50,386 bases of DNA from Paludibacter propionicigenes. Its GTDB lineage: Bacteria > Bacteroidota > Bacteroidia > Bacteroidales > JAIFNL01. Positions 1 through 8,774 of this stretch are shown here, piece by piece. Location of the stretch: positions 1 through 50,386 of the forward strand of contig DYNA01000010.1 in assembly GCA_020721325.1 (NCBI GenBank), given 5' to 3'. Position 1 is the stretch's first letter. Every line of letters begins with the position of its first letter. Below the pieces are notes generated by a model that saw only the letters and a list, made by a program, of their open reading frames with translations, was not told where the DNA came from and made no database searches. Made by a program: the position numbers and the translations under genes.

Positions 1-226
1 TAATTTCAAAGAACGTAATAAAAAAGTGTCGAATATTTTTAATTAGCTACTTAAAACGTTATTTCATTAATTGTCGTTAAAATTTAATGTTTTTTAACTT
101 AAAATTTGTTTTTTTAAGAAAAGCTTTTAGTGGTTCGTTATAATTTTATTAATTATTTGAAATATAGTTATTTATAAAATAAACTGTTTTTTTATAAATT
201 ATTTTCAGAATTATACTGCAAACGGT

Positions 227-261
227 AACTTTGCCAAAGTTCAAAACTTTAGCAAAGTTTT
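227..261. repeat. Two adjacent small palindromes (AACTTTGCCAAAGTT and AAAACTTTAGCAAAGTTTT)
   Basis: Read directly: AACTTTG-C-CAAAGTT at 227-241, AAAACTTT-AGC-AAAGTTTT at 243-261; the same 15-mer recurs at 36932-36946. Confidence 0.5.
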
Positions 262-420
262 AATTACAAAGCACTTACGTAAAAATAAAAGCTCACATTA
301 TAACCGTTTAAAGTATATACAAAATTGAATTGATAACGAATGATTTAAGTTTTTTATTCACACATATATATAATGATGTTTTATTCATTTTCCAAATTTT
401 TTTTGGAAAAAAAAAAGCTT

Positions 421-2556
421 ATGAAAAATTTATTACTTCTTTTTTTTACTTTTTGTACATTAACATTATTTTCTCAAATTCCGGAAGGATATTATGATGG
501 TACAGAAAATTTAGGTGGAGATGGCTTAAAATCAGCTATTTATAATATTATTAAAGGGCATACGGCTTATCCTTATACATCAAGTTCTACTGATGTTTGG
601 GATATTTTGAAAGCCTCCGACCGCGACCCTAATAATTCGGAAAATGTGATACTTTTTTATTGTGGGCGTTCGATAAATGCAGCACAAGAGTATAACAGTG
701 GAAACGGCTGGGACAGAGAGCATGTTTGGGCAAAATCGCGCGGTGAATTGAGCATAGAAACACCGGGCGCCGGCACTGATGCCCACAATCTTCGCCCTGC
801 CGATGGCGATGTTAATACGGCTCGAAACAATCGATGGTTTGCTCAAACTGCTGAAAAAGAGTATATTGACAATGGTTTTGCTACCGGAAATTATTACAGC
901 GAAAGCCAATGGATTTGGACACCAAAAGCCGAATTTAAAGGCGACGTAGCACGAATTATTTTTTACATGGCTACGCGCTACGAAGGTGAAAATGGCGAAC
1001 CCGATTTGGAGGTAATTGACTATTTTGCAGATAAATACACCAATGAACCGATTCATGCTTTGCTTTCTGACCTTTTGCTTTGGCACGCACAAGACCCGGT
1101 TGATGCAATGGAAATGAATAGGAACAATGTTATATTTGGTTATCAGCACAATCGGAATCCTTTCATTGACCACCCCGAATGGGTTGAGTGCATTTGGAAT
1201 AATAATTGTTCCGGTTTTTGGTTTGCTTCAATACCTGAACTAAATACTTCGGATAGAGAGGTTTACACTTACAATATTTCCGCTGCCGGTTCGGATAAAA
1301 GCCTGATTATTTCTGGAGAAACCATTCCCGCTTGGCTCACTTTTACTTCCGGAACTTCCGAAACAGGAAAAGCTACCGCAAAACTTTCAGGTCAGCCTGC
1401 TTTTTCCGATATTGGAAAACATACGGTTTCGATTAAATTAACCGATGGAACGACCGATTTGTTTCAAAACTTTGAAATTGAAGTATTTGACGGAAATCCT
1501 ATTCATTTTACTTCTACGCCGCTTACAAAAATAAATGCCGGTGAACTTTATTCATATCCCATCACGGCTGCGGGCGATGCAGGAGCTACTTTTTATGTTT
1601 CCATTACTCAAGCTCCAAGTTGGTTAAGCCTGAATAACAATACATTACCGGCTACTTTAAGTGGCACTCCTTCTATGTCTGATGTAGGAAAAGCCTCCGT
1701 TGTGCTTTCAATTACTGACGACACGGAAAAAAAGAAAACCGTTAAACAAGAATTTGAAATTGTAGTTTCTGACCCAAACAACGTAAATAACCTAATTATT
1801 TCGCAATATTATGAAGGCGAAAGCAACAATAAGTACATTGAAATAACCAATATGGGCGACAAAACCATAGATTTAAGTACTTATTACTTAGGACGTTGGG
1901 GCGATACTTATCAGCCAACCGGAGTTTATAAATCGGGAAATCAATTGTCTGGAAGTATTTTGCCAAAACAAACTTTGGTTTACAAAAATCCTGCGGCTGC
2001 TTTGCCCGCTTATGCCGTAAGCATTGCCGTTGCAAGCACCGAAGCCACTTTTGTAAACGGCAATGACCCCATTGCTTTGATGCTTGCCGGAAACACTTGG
2101 GAAGACCGCGTTGATTGCATCAATGCCGAAGGAACTTGGGGTTTAGACAAAAGTTTTTACCGGAAAACTTCTGTAACTACCGGAAACATCAATTTTAGCG
2201 TTTTCGATGGCAGTGGCGAATGGATTGAAGTGAGTATAGCCGATGTAAATAACGCTTCCACAGAAACTTCTCAGCGTTTGGGCTATCATGTAGCCAATAC
2301 AAATTCTATTTTTGAAATTGAATCGGAATTGGCTATTTTTCCCAATCCGGCAAAAGATTTTGTGTATCTGAAATTGAAAAATAGAATAGAAAAAGTTGAA
2401 ATTTTTACCATTACTTTGCAAAAAGTATTTGAAAAATGCAATTTTTTGCAAGAACAGGAGCTTAATATTTCAGAATTAAATTCAGGAACTTATTTTGTAA
2501 AAGCCATAGATAAAGATGGAAAAATATTTGTTCAAAAATTGATTTTACAAAAATAA
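421..2556 (+). CDS. Secreted endonuclease I (EndA/NucM family) with putative Ig-like repeats, lamin-tail domain and T9SS type A C-terminal sorting domain
   Basis: Signal peptide MKNLLLLFFTFCTLTLFSQ; EndA motif WDREHVWAKSRGE...GTDAHNLRPADGDVNTARNNRWF; LTD-like NKYIEITNMGDKTIDLSTYYLGRWG; C-terminal LAIFPNPAKDFVYL...LNSGTYFVKAIDKDGKIFVQKLILQK. ORF track starts at 373; ATG at 421 fits the signal peptide better. Confidence 0.88.
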   Translation: MKNLLLLFFTFCTLTLFSQIPEGYYDGTENLGGDGLKSAIYNIIKGHTAYPYTSSSTDVWDILKASDRDPNNSENVILFYCGRSINAAQEYNSGNGWDREHVWAKSRGELSIETPGAGTDAHNLRPADGDVNTARNNRWFAQTAEKEYIDNGFATGNYYSESQWIWTPKAEFKGDVARIIFYMATRYEGENGEPDLEVIDYFADKYTNEPIHALLSDLLLWHAQDPVDAMEMNRNNVIFGYQHNRNPFIDHPEWVECIWNNNCSGFWFASIPELNTSDREVYTYNISAAGSDKSLIISGETIPAWLTFTSGTSETGKATAKLSGQPAFSDIGKHTVSIKLTDGTTDLFQNFEIEVFDGNPIHFTSTPLTKINAGELYSYPITAAGDAGATFYVSITQAPSWLSLNNNTLPATLSGTPSMSDVGKASVVLSITDDTEKKKTVKQEFEIVVSDPNNVNNLIISQYYEGESNNKYIEITNMGDKTIDLSTYYLGRWGDTYQPTGVYKSGNQLSGSILPKQTLVYKNPAAALPAYAVSIAVASTEATFVNGNDPIALMLAGNTWEDRVDCINAEGTWGLDKSFYRKTSVTTGNINFSVFDGSGEWIEVSIADVNNASTETSQRLGYHVANTNSIFEIESELAIFPNPAKDFVYLKLKNRIEKVEIFTITLQKVFEKCNFLQEQELNISELNSGTYFVKAIDKDGKIFVQKLILQK

Positions 2557-2571
2557 ACTGTAATTAAAATA

Positions 2572-2620
2572 AAAAAAGTTCGGTATTTTCTTTTTATAGA
2601 ATCGAACTTTTTTATTTTTT
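2572..2620 (+). terminator. Rho-independent terminator after the endonuclease gene
   Basis: AAAAAAGTTCG ... CGAACTTTTTT hairpin followed by T-rich run. Confidence 0.55.
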
Positions 2621-2692
2621 AATTTTGGAAAAAATATTTTTTCTTTTTTTTCTTTTTTACTTAAAAATATTAAAATGTAAAAAAATAAACCG

Positions 2693-2722
2693 TTGTTTTT
2701 TACTTTTTTTTTAGTTACTTTG
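2693..2722 (+). promoter_or_regulatory. Candidate Bacteroidota-type promoter upstream of the caspase gene
   Basis: TTG (2693-2695), 19-nt spacer, TTACTTTG (2715-2722), close to the -33 TTTG / -7 TAnnTTTG consensus; would give a long 5' leader of about 250 nt. Confidence 0.35.
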
Positions 2723-2979
2723 CAAAAAAATATTAATGCAATATTTTTTTTTATAATTTTAAAAAATCTGAATTTTCTTTTCTTTTTTTCTACCAAAATT
2801 TTTTTCTAAAAAAATAAAATCAAAAAAATATAAACATTTGATTTTTAGATTTTTTCTTCCTATTGTTTTTACAAAAAATGTTTTTTTAAGAAAACACAAT
2901 ATTCAATTGATACAATTATTTTTACAATACTTCGTTATTTTAATAAAAAAATGAAATATTAAATATTTTTTGGAAAAAT

Positions 2980-5232
2980 ATGAAAAAATTACTATTACTC
3001 GTTGTATCGAATTTGCTTTTTTTGGCGTCTTTTTCGCAAGAATACAATACGATTTTCAAAGAAGATTTTGATGACAATCTGAATAAATGGAAATTATATG
3101 ATTCGCCTTCGGCAAGAACTACCGTAAATACCGGAATTTTTATTTTAGAACACAAACGAAATGACGGTGCATGGTCAAGCACTGTTCCGGTTGATTTAGA
3201 CCCAGCTTCTAATTTTGTTATTGATACAAAAGTTACAAAAGTTTTTGGTGTAAATAATTATGGTTACGGTTTAACTTGGGGCGGAAAAAATTCAGGTAAT
3301 TTGTATGTTTTTTTAATTACTGCAAATGGTTATTTTCAAATTGGAAAAACCGTTAATGGACGTTATGAAAACATTGTAGATTGGACAGAATCTTCGGCTA
3401 TTAATCGAAATAATGCGCAAAATATTCTGCGAATTGAGAAAAATGGAAATCAGATGTTTTTTTCTATCAACGGACGGCGAGTTACTAACCTTGATGCCAT
3501 GCCTTTTATGGGAAAAAATATCGGTTTTTTTGTTAATAAAAACATGAAAATTAGAGCTTCATGGTTGGTTGTAAAATCAGATGAAACTGCGAAAAGCTTT
3601 GAAGTTCAATCGTATCCGCCCGATTTGGTTATTGAAAATTTGGAATTGATTGACCCTTCAAAAAATGGTTCGCTCGATGGAAATGAAGAGGCTCAAATTT
3701 CGTTTAAATTAGTAAATCGCGGACGTGGTAAAGCCTTTGGAATCAATATAAACGCAACTCCTTTGTCTTCTGCTGAGAATTTAACGCTTGGCAAAGTTGA
3801 AATCATTGCAGAACTCAGTTCGCAATCGTTTAGAAACGTAACTATCCCTATTTCAGCCAATTACATGGTTAAGAACTTGGAAAGAAATATTAGAATTGAT
3901 GTTTCTGAATTTTATGGAAACGATGCCGACCCGTCGGTGATTAATTTCTATACTTCGGAATACAGCAAGCCCGATTTAGCGATTAAACAAGTGGCTATCA
4001 ACGATAAAACCGATGAATATCAGCGCGGCGATGCTTATGGAAATGGCAACTCGATTATTGAAGCCGGCGAATCGATTGAAGTTACGGCTTACTTGCAAAA
4101 TTTCGGTCAAGGAAATTCGGAAAATACTCAAGTTGAGTTGATTTTGGAAACCACCGACAAGAACATCACTTTTCCTGATAACGGAAAAATTATTGAAATC
4201 GGGACCATTGCAAGCGGCGATTACAAAGAAATAGCGTTTTATTTTTACACAAGCCGCAGATATACCGTAAAAGATATTCCTATTTTTGTAAAAGTTACAA
4301 GCAGCCATTCGCCTAATAGTGAGCAAATTCCGCTAAATTTGAAATTGGGCGAACGCACCGAAAATATAGTTGATGTGGACATTAAAAAAATTGACACCGA
4401 TAACGATGTCGTTGTAAAACGCATAGAAGGAATTATTGAACCCACTGATGTTGAGCAAGATATACCCGAAACCCGAACCGATGGTTCAAACACGCTTTGC
4501 GTTATTTTGGGTGTAGAAAAGTATAAATATGCACCAAATGTTGATTTTGCTGCCAACGATGCCCGCACTTTTTATCTTTATGCTCAAAAAGTTTTGGGAA
4601 TACCCGAAAAAAATATATTTTTCCGCATAAATGAAAACGCAACTTCAGGCGAATTTGAAAAAGTTTTCTCGGATAATGGTTGGCTTTCGCGCCGAATTGT
4701 AAATGGAGAAACCGACATTATTGTTTATTATGCAGGGCACGGTGCGCCCGATTCCAAAGAAAAAGTGGCGTATTTAATTCCTCACGACATAGACCCAAAT
4801 TACGCCAATACAGGCTATAGCCTCGATAAATTGTACGCTTCGCTTTCAAATTTTAAGGCAAAAAATGTTACCGTATTTCTCGATGCTTGTTTTTCGGGTA
4901 CAACTCGAAACAACGAAGTGCTGCTTGCCGGCGTGCGTGGAATTGTTGTAAAACCCAAAGAATCAGCTACTTTTGCCGATAATTTGATTGCCATTTCGGC
5001 TTCTTCCGACGATGAATTTAGCAGTTCATATCCGGATAAATTTCATGGTCTTTTTACTTATTATTTGCTCAAAGCTCTTAAAGGTGAGGCTTCTAAGGGA
5101 AAGCCACTTGATGTGAAAACCCTGTTTGCTTATCTCGAAAAATATGTTCCCGTGCAAGCCGGTTATTTAGACCGCGACCAACACCCAACTATTCGTGGAA
5201 AAAAAACAGACCGGATTTTAGTAGAATATTAA
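2980..5232 (+). CDS. Secreted caspase family protein (peptidase C14/metacaspase-like) with N-terminal LamG/3-keto-disaccharide-hydrolase-like module and CARDB-like middle region
   Basis: Signal peptide MKKLLLLVVSNLLFLASFSQ; catalytic motifs DIIVYYAGHGAP (His587) and VTVFLDACFSG (Cys637); LIPHDIDP; C-terminal ISASSDDEFSSSYPDKFHGLFTYYLLKALKG. Confidence 0.85.
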   Translation: MKKLLLLVVSNLLFLASFSQEYNTIFKEDFDDNLNKWKLYDSPSARTTVNTGIFILEHKRNDGAWSSTVPVDLDPASNFVIDTKVTKVFGVNNYGYGLTWGGKNSGNLYVFLITANGYFQIGKTVNGRYENIVDWTESSAINRNNAQNILRIEKNGNQMFFSINGRRVTNLDAMPFMGKNIGFFVNKNMKIRASWLVVKSDETAKSFEVQSYPPDLVIENLELIDPSKNGSLDGNEEAQISFKLVNRGRGKAFGININATPLSSAENLTLGKVEIIAELSSQSFRNVTIPISANYMVKNLERNIRIDVSEFYGNDADPSVINFYTSEYSKPDLAIKQVAINDKTDEYQRGDAYGNGNSIIEAGESIEVTAYLQNFGQGNSENTQVELILETTDKNITFPDNGKIIEIGTIASGDYKEIAFYFYTSRRYTVKDIPIFVKVTSSHSPNSEQIPLNLKLGERTENIVDVDIKKIDTDNDVVVKRIEGIIEPTDVEQDIPETRTDGSNTLCVILGVEKYKYAPNVDFAANDARTFYLYAQKVLGIPEKNIFFRINENATSGEFEKVFSDNGWLSRRIVNGETDIIVYYAGHGAPDSKEKVAYLIPHDIDPNYANTGYSLDKLYASLSNFKAKNVTVFLDACFSGTTRNNEVLLAGVRGIVVKPKESATFADNLIAISASSDDEFSSSYPDKFHGLFTYYLLKALKGEASKGKPLDVKTLFAYLEKYVPVQAGYLDRDQHPTIRGKKTDRILVEY

Positions 5233-5323
5233 TTTTATCTCAACATTTGATATAAAAATATTTCAAGTAATTTAATAATTTGACTTATAGACAATGTTTG
5301 AAAACTTATTTAAAAAAAAAATT

Positions 5324-7390
5324 ATGAAAACAAAATTTTTTACCCTTTTTTTTATTATTTTTTTACTTTTTTTTGTAAAAAAAACATTTTCGCAAGAAGA
5401 TGAATTTAATGAATTTAAAAATCAAGTTGAAAAAGATTTCTCTGATTTTGACAAAAAAAACAAGCAAATTTTTAATGATTTTGTAGAAAAAAATGATAAA
5501 GAATTTGCCGATTTTTTGCGTAAAGCATGGAACGATTACGAAGGAAATGAACCCGAAAAACCAAAATTGGGAAACAAACCCGACAAAAAACCGGTAGCCA
5601 AAATAAAAGATGTAAAAATTGATGGACAAGACGAAATAGCTGTTTGTCAGACTGTTGAAGTAATTCCTTTCGCTTTGGGCAGTGCTTTGCCACCCATACA
5701 AAAAGAAGAGAAAGGTGGAAAGAAAAAAGGTACTTTATCGGTCGATTTTTTTGGTTTAGAGCAATCTTTTAGCTTTGATGCTGAACTTTCAAAAACCTTT
5801 AAAAATGGGGAAATTACGCCCGATGTCATTGCCGATTTTTGGGAAAGTGCCTCCAATTGCAATCACTACGATTTAATTAACGATTTGATGGAATTTAAGT
5901 TGCAACAAAAACTTAATGATTGGGCTTATTATCAACTGATTACACAAGTTTCTGAAAAAATTACTTCCTCTAAAAATCACGCAAAATTGATGAAATGGTT
6001 TTTACTAAATAAATCGCGCTACAATACTAAAATCGGTTATAATGCTAATAATGTTTATGTTATGGTTGCCACCGAATTTATGATTTTTGGAAAAAATTAT
6101 TTTTCATTTGATAATACCAATTTTTTTATTTTGGACAATGAAAATATAAAAGCTTTGCGCTCTTACGACGGAAATTATCCTGATGCTCGAAATAAATTAA
6201 ATTTTTTAATCACACAATCGCCTGTTTTAGGCACTGAAATAAAGTCCAGAAGCTTGAATTTGAGCTATTTGAATGGAAAATACGATATAAATTTAAAATA
6301 TAATGTATCGAACATAGATTTTTACAATACCATTCCGCAGCTCGATTTGCCTTTGTATTTTAATGCCAGCAGCTCAAGCGATTTTATTAACTCGTTGGTT
6401 GATAATTTAAAACCTCACATTGAAAGCATGGACGAATTTTCGGCAGTGAGTTTTTTACTCAAATTTGCTCAAACTTCTTTCGATTACAAAACTGACCCTC
6501 AACAATTTGGATATGAAAAATTTTTCTTTGCCGAAGAAACGGTTTTTTATCCCTTTTCCGATTGCGAAGACCGTTCTATATTTTTTGCTACTTTAATATA
6601 CGAACTGCTTAATTTAAAGGTAGTTGGACTTGAATATCCCGGACACGTAGCTACGGCGGTTTGTTTTTCGGAAAACCGAAATGGCGACCATTTATTTTAC
6701 AACGGCGACAAATATATTATTTGCGACCCCACTTTTGTAAACGCACCCGTTGGTATGTGTATGCCACAGTTTGTGAGCGTGGAGGCAAAAGTAATTCCGC
6801 TTAATTCGGTGCATTCGAGCGAAAATTTTTCACAAGAATTGATGACCGTTATTACAAAAGCCGGAGGTAATGCTCAAAAAGTAAAAGTGGAAACCGATAG
6901 CAATGGAAATTCCTTTGTAGTAGGAACTTATGATGCTACTCTTACCTTTTCGGAAAAAATAATTACTGCTCAAAACGACCAATTGAATGCTTTTGTTGCA
7001 AAATTTGATAAAAATAAAAAGCCTATTTGGGTGCAAGCTTTTTCGGGCGATGAAGATTTTGAAAGTAAATTTGTAAAAACAAGCCCCGATGGAAGCACTT
7101 ATGTAGCCGGAAAAATTGGTAAAAACGCTCAATTTGACCAAAAACAAATCCAGTTGGAAAATAATAATTTGAAAGTATTTTTGGCAAAATATGACGAAAA
7201 CGGAAAATTTCAATGGATAAAAACGGCTAATATTCCCAAAGAAGCCTCCGAAAAACACATTGTAGTTAGTCGATTTACTAAAGAAGGAAAAGAGGTTTCT
7301 ACCATGATTTTTGATAAAAACAAAGGATTTGACAATTATGGAATTTCTTTTGCTCAATCCGGTGATATTTTAATTACACTCGATTTGTAG
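5324..7390 (+). CDS. Secreted transglutaminase-like protein with C-terminal SBBP-type beta-propeller repeats
   Basis: Signal peptide MKTKFFTLFFIIFLLFFVKKTFSQ (ATG 5324; ORF track starts at 5294); apparent Cys/His/Asp triad in FSDCEDRS...YPGHVATAV...IICDPTFVNAPVG; repeats KVKVETDSNGNSFVVGTYDATLTF and FVKTSPDGSTYVAGKIGKNAQF. Confidence 0.6.
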   Translation: MKTKFFTLFFIIFLLFFVKKTFSQEDEFNEFKNQVEKDFSDFDKKNKQIFNDFVEKNDKEFADFLRKAWNDYEGNEPEKPKLGNKPDKKPVAKIKDVKIDGQDEIAVCQTVEVIPFALGSALPPIQKEEKGGKKKGTLSVDFFGLEQSFSFDAELSKTFKNGEITPDVIADFWESASNCNHYDLINDLMEFKLQQKLNDWAYYQLITQVSEKITSSKNHAKLMKWFLLNKSRYNTKIGYNANNVYVMVATEFMIFGKNYFSFDNTNFFILDNENIKALRSYDGNYPDARNKLNFLITQSPVLGTEIKSRSLNLSYLNGKYDINLKYNVSNIDFYNTIPQLDLPLYFNASSSSDFINSLVDNLKPHIESMDEFSAVSFLLKFAQTSFDYKTDPQQFGYEKFFFAEETVFYPFSDCEDRSIFFATLIYELLNLKVVGLEYPGHVATAVCFSENRNGDHLFYNGDKYIICDPTFVNAPVGMCMPQFVSVEAKVIPLNSVHSSENFSQELMTVITKAGGNAQKVKVETDSNGNSFVVGTYDATLTFSEKIITAQNDQLNAFVAKFDKNKKPIWVQAFSGDEDFESKFVKTSPDGSTYVAGKIGKNAQFDQKQIQLENNNLKVFLAKYDENGKFQWIKTANIPKEASEKHIVVSRFTKEGKEVSTMIFDKNKGFDNYGISFAQSGDILITLDL

Positions 7391-7548
7391 AAATTTTTAT
7401 TTAATTGAAAATCAATATTTTATAATTCATTTTTTTTAAAATTAAAATTTGTAAAAAAAAAAATAAAAAAAGTGTAGAAATATTTTTGATATTTAAAAAG
7501 TTTTTCCGTATTTTTGGCAAAATAATTCTAAATTTAAAGCAAAGACAA

Positions 7549-8601
7549 ATGCTTGATTATTTAAAAAAACTTGAAAAACTTATTTCTTCGGACAATATGG
7601 AAGAGGCTTTTGAGAACTTTAGAGAAAAGCTCTCTTCTATTTTAATTAAAGCTCCAAATGCCGAAGAAGATGTGAAAGATGTTAAAAATCAGATTATTGT
7701 ACTTTCCGGTAAATTGCACGATTTGAATAAAAAAGTTCGTATGGGTTTGATAGATGCTCACAATGCTTCGGTTTTGAAAGCCCAAATTATTTACAGTTTT
7801 ACCGATTTGTTAGATAATTTGAAAAATTACAATCTTTTGTACGCTTTTTTAGAAGAAAATGACGAAGAAGAAACTTGGTTGAGTGCAGCTAATTACAATT
7901 CGCTGCATACGGTAAAAGAATATTTGGAAAAATACCCCAACGGAAAATACAATGTGGAAGCTAAATACCTCATTTCGGAATTAGAAAAACTCTCTGCACC
8001 AAGAGTAGCGCAACGTTTTCCGCAAGTTGTTACTCAAATTCCGGAAAATATTAAATCGCAAACACCCGAAGATTGGTGGCAAAGTCTTTCACCGCGTTGG
8101 AAGCATATTTTTGCAACAAAAATTAATTTATCCGAAAAACCAAATTTTGAAGATTTGCATAAAATATTTTCAATCAATAAGTTAGATATTCAAGGCAATC
8201 AAGAAATTTTTTCAATCGAACCCTTGAAAAAACTAACAAAATTAAAAACACTCAACATTTCCGACACGCGAATTAATTCGCTCGATGCGCTTAAAGAACT
8301 TTCAAATTTGGAAGTTTTATGGTTTCGATACACATTTGTGAGTAGTTTGGACGCCCTTAAAAATTTAAAGAAAATTCGTGAAATCGATTTTTATAATACA
8401 GAAGTTTTTGACCTTTCGCCCATAGCGGAACTCTCTAATTTAGAGTTTATTAACTGTTCATTAACCAATGTAAATTCGTTGTATCCAATTTACGATATGC
8501 CAAAATTACGAATTTTGAATTGCCAAACTCACTTATTGAGCCTTGAAAATATAGAACAATATAAATTAATGAATCCCAAAGTTCGTGTAAATGAATATTA
8601 A
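7549..8601 (+). CDS. EAD11-like effector-associated domain plus leucine-rich repeat protein (cytosolic)
   Basis: N-terminus MLDYLKKLEKLISSDNMEEAFENF...VKNQIIVLSGKLHDLNKKVRMGLIDAHNASVLKAQIIYSFTDLLDNL resembles effector-associated domain 11; linker ETWLSAANYNSLHTVKEYLEKYPNGKYNVEAKYLI; LRRs LKTLNISDTRINSLDALKELSNLEVL. No signal peptide. ORF track begins at a TTG (7486); ATG at 7549 preferred. Confidence 0.65.
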   Translation: MLDYLKKLEKLISSDNMEEAFENFREKLSSILIKAPNAEEDVKDVKNQIIVLSGKLHDLNKKVRMGLIDAHNASVLKAQIIYSFTDLLDNLKNYNLLYAFLEENDEEETWLSAANYNSLHTVKEYLEKYPNGKYNVEAKYLISELEKLSAPRVAQRFPQVVTQIPENIKSQTPEDWWQSLSPRWKHIFATKINLSEKPNFEDLHKIFSINKLDIQGNQEIFSIEPLKKLTKLKTLNISDTRINSLDALKELSNLEVLWFRYTFVSSLDALKNLKKIREIDFYNTEVFDLSPIAELSNLEFINCSLTNVNSLYPIYDMPKLRILNCQTHLLSLENIEQYKLMNPKVRVNEY

Positions 8602-8774
8602 TTTTTTATTAAAATAAGTCAAACCATTTCAATTTTTTATTTGAATTAAAATGTTAATATATAATTATTTAGATAAGTGAAACTCTAATTTTCAAATGTT
8701 AAACCATAAAAACTTTTTGAATAATTCAATATTAATATGCAATTTTGTAAAAAAATTTAATTAAAATTTATCGT

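Noticed and set aside
580-1173. 197-aa minus-strand ORF opposite the endonuclease gene
   Set aside because: Antisense shadow ORF of a well-supported CDS; no recognisable motif.
5294-5330. Poly-A tract between alternative starts of the transglutaminase-like gene as a phase-variation switch
   Set aside because: Similar A/T homopolymers are everywhere in this AT-rich window, and the ATG at 5324 lies downstream of the tract, so slippage would not affect the likely product.
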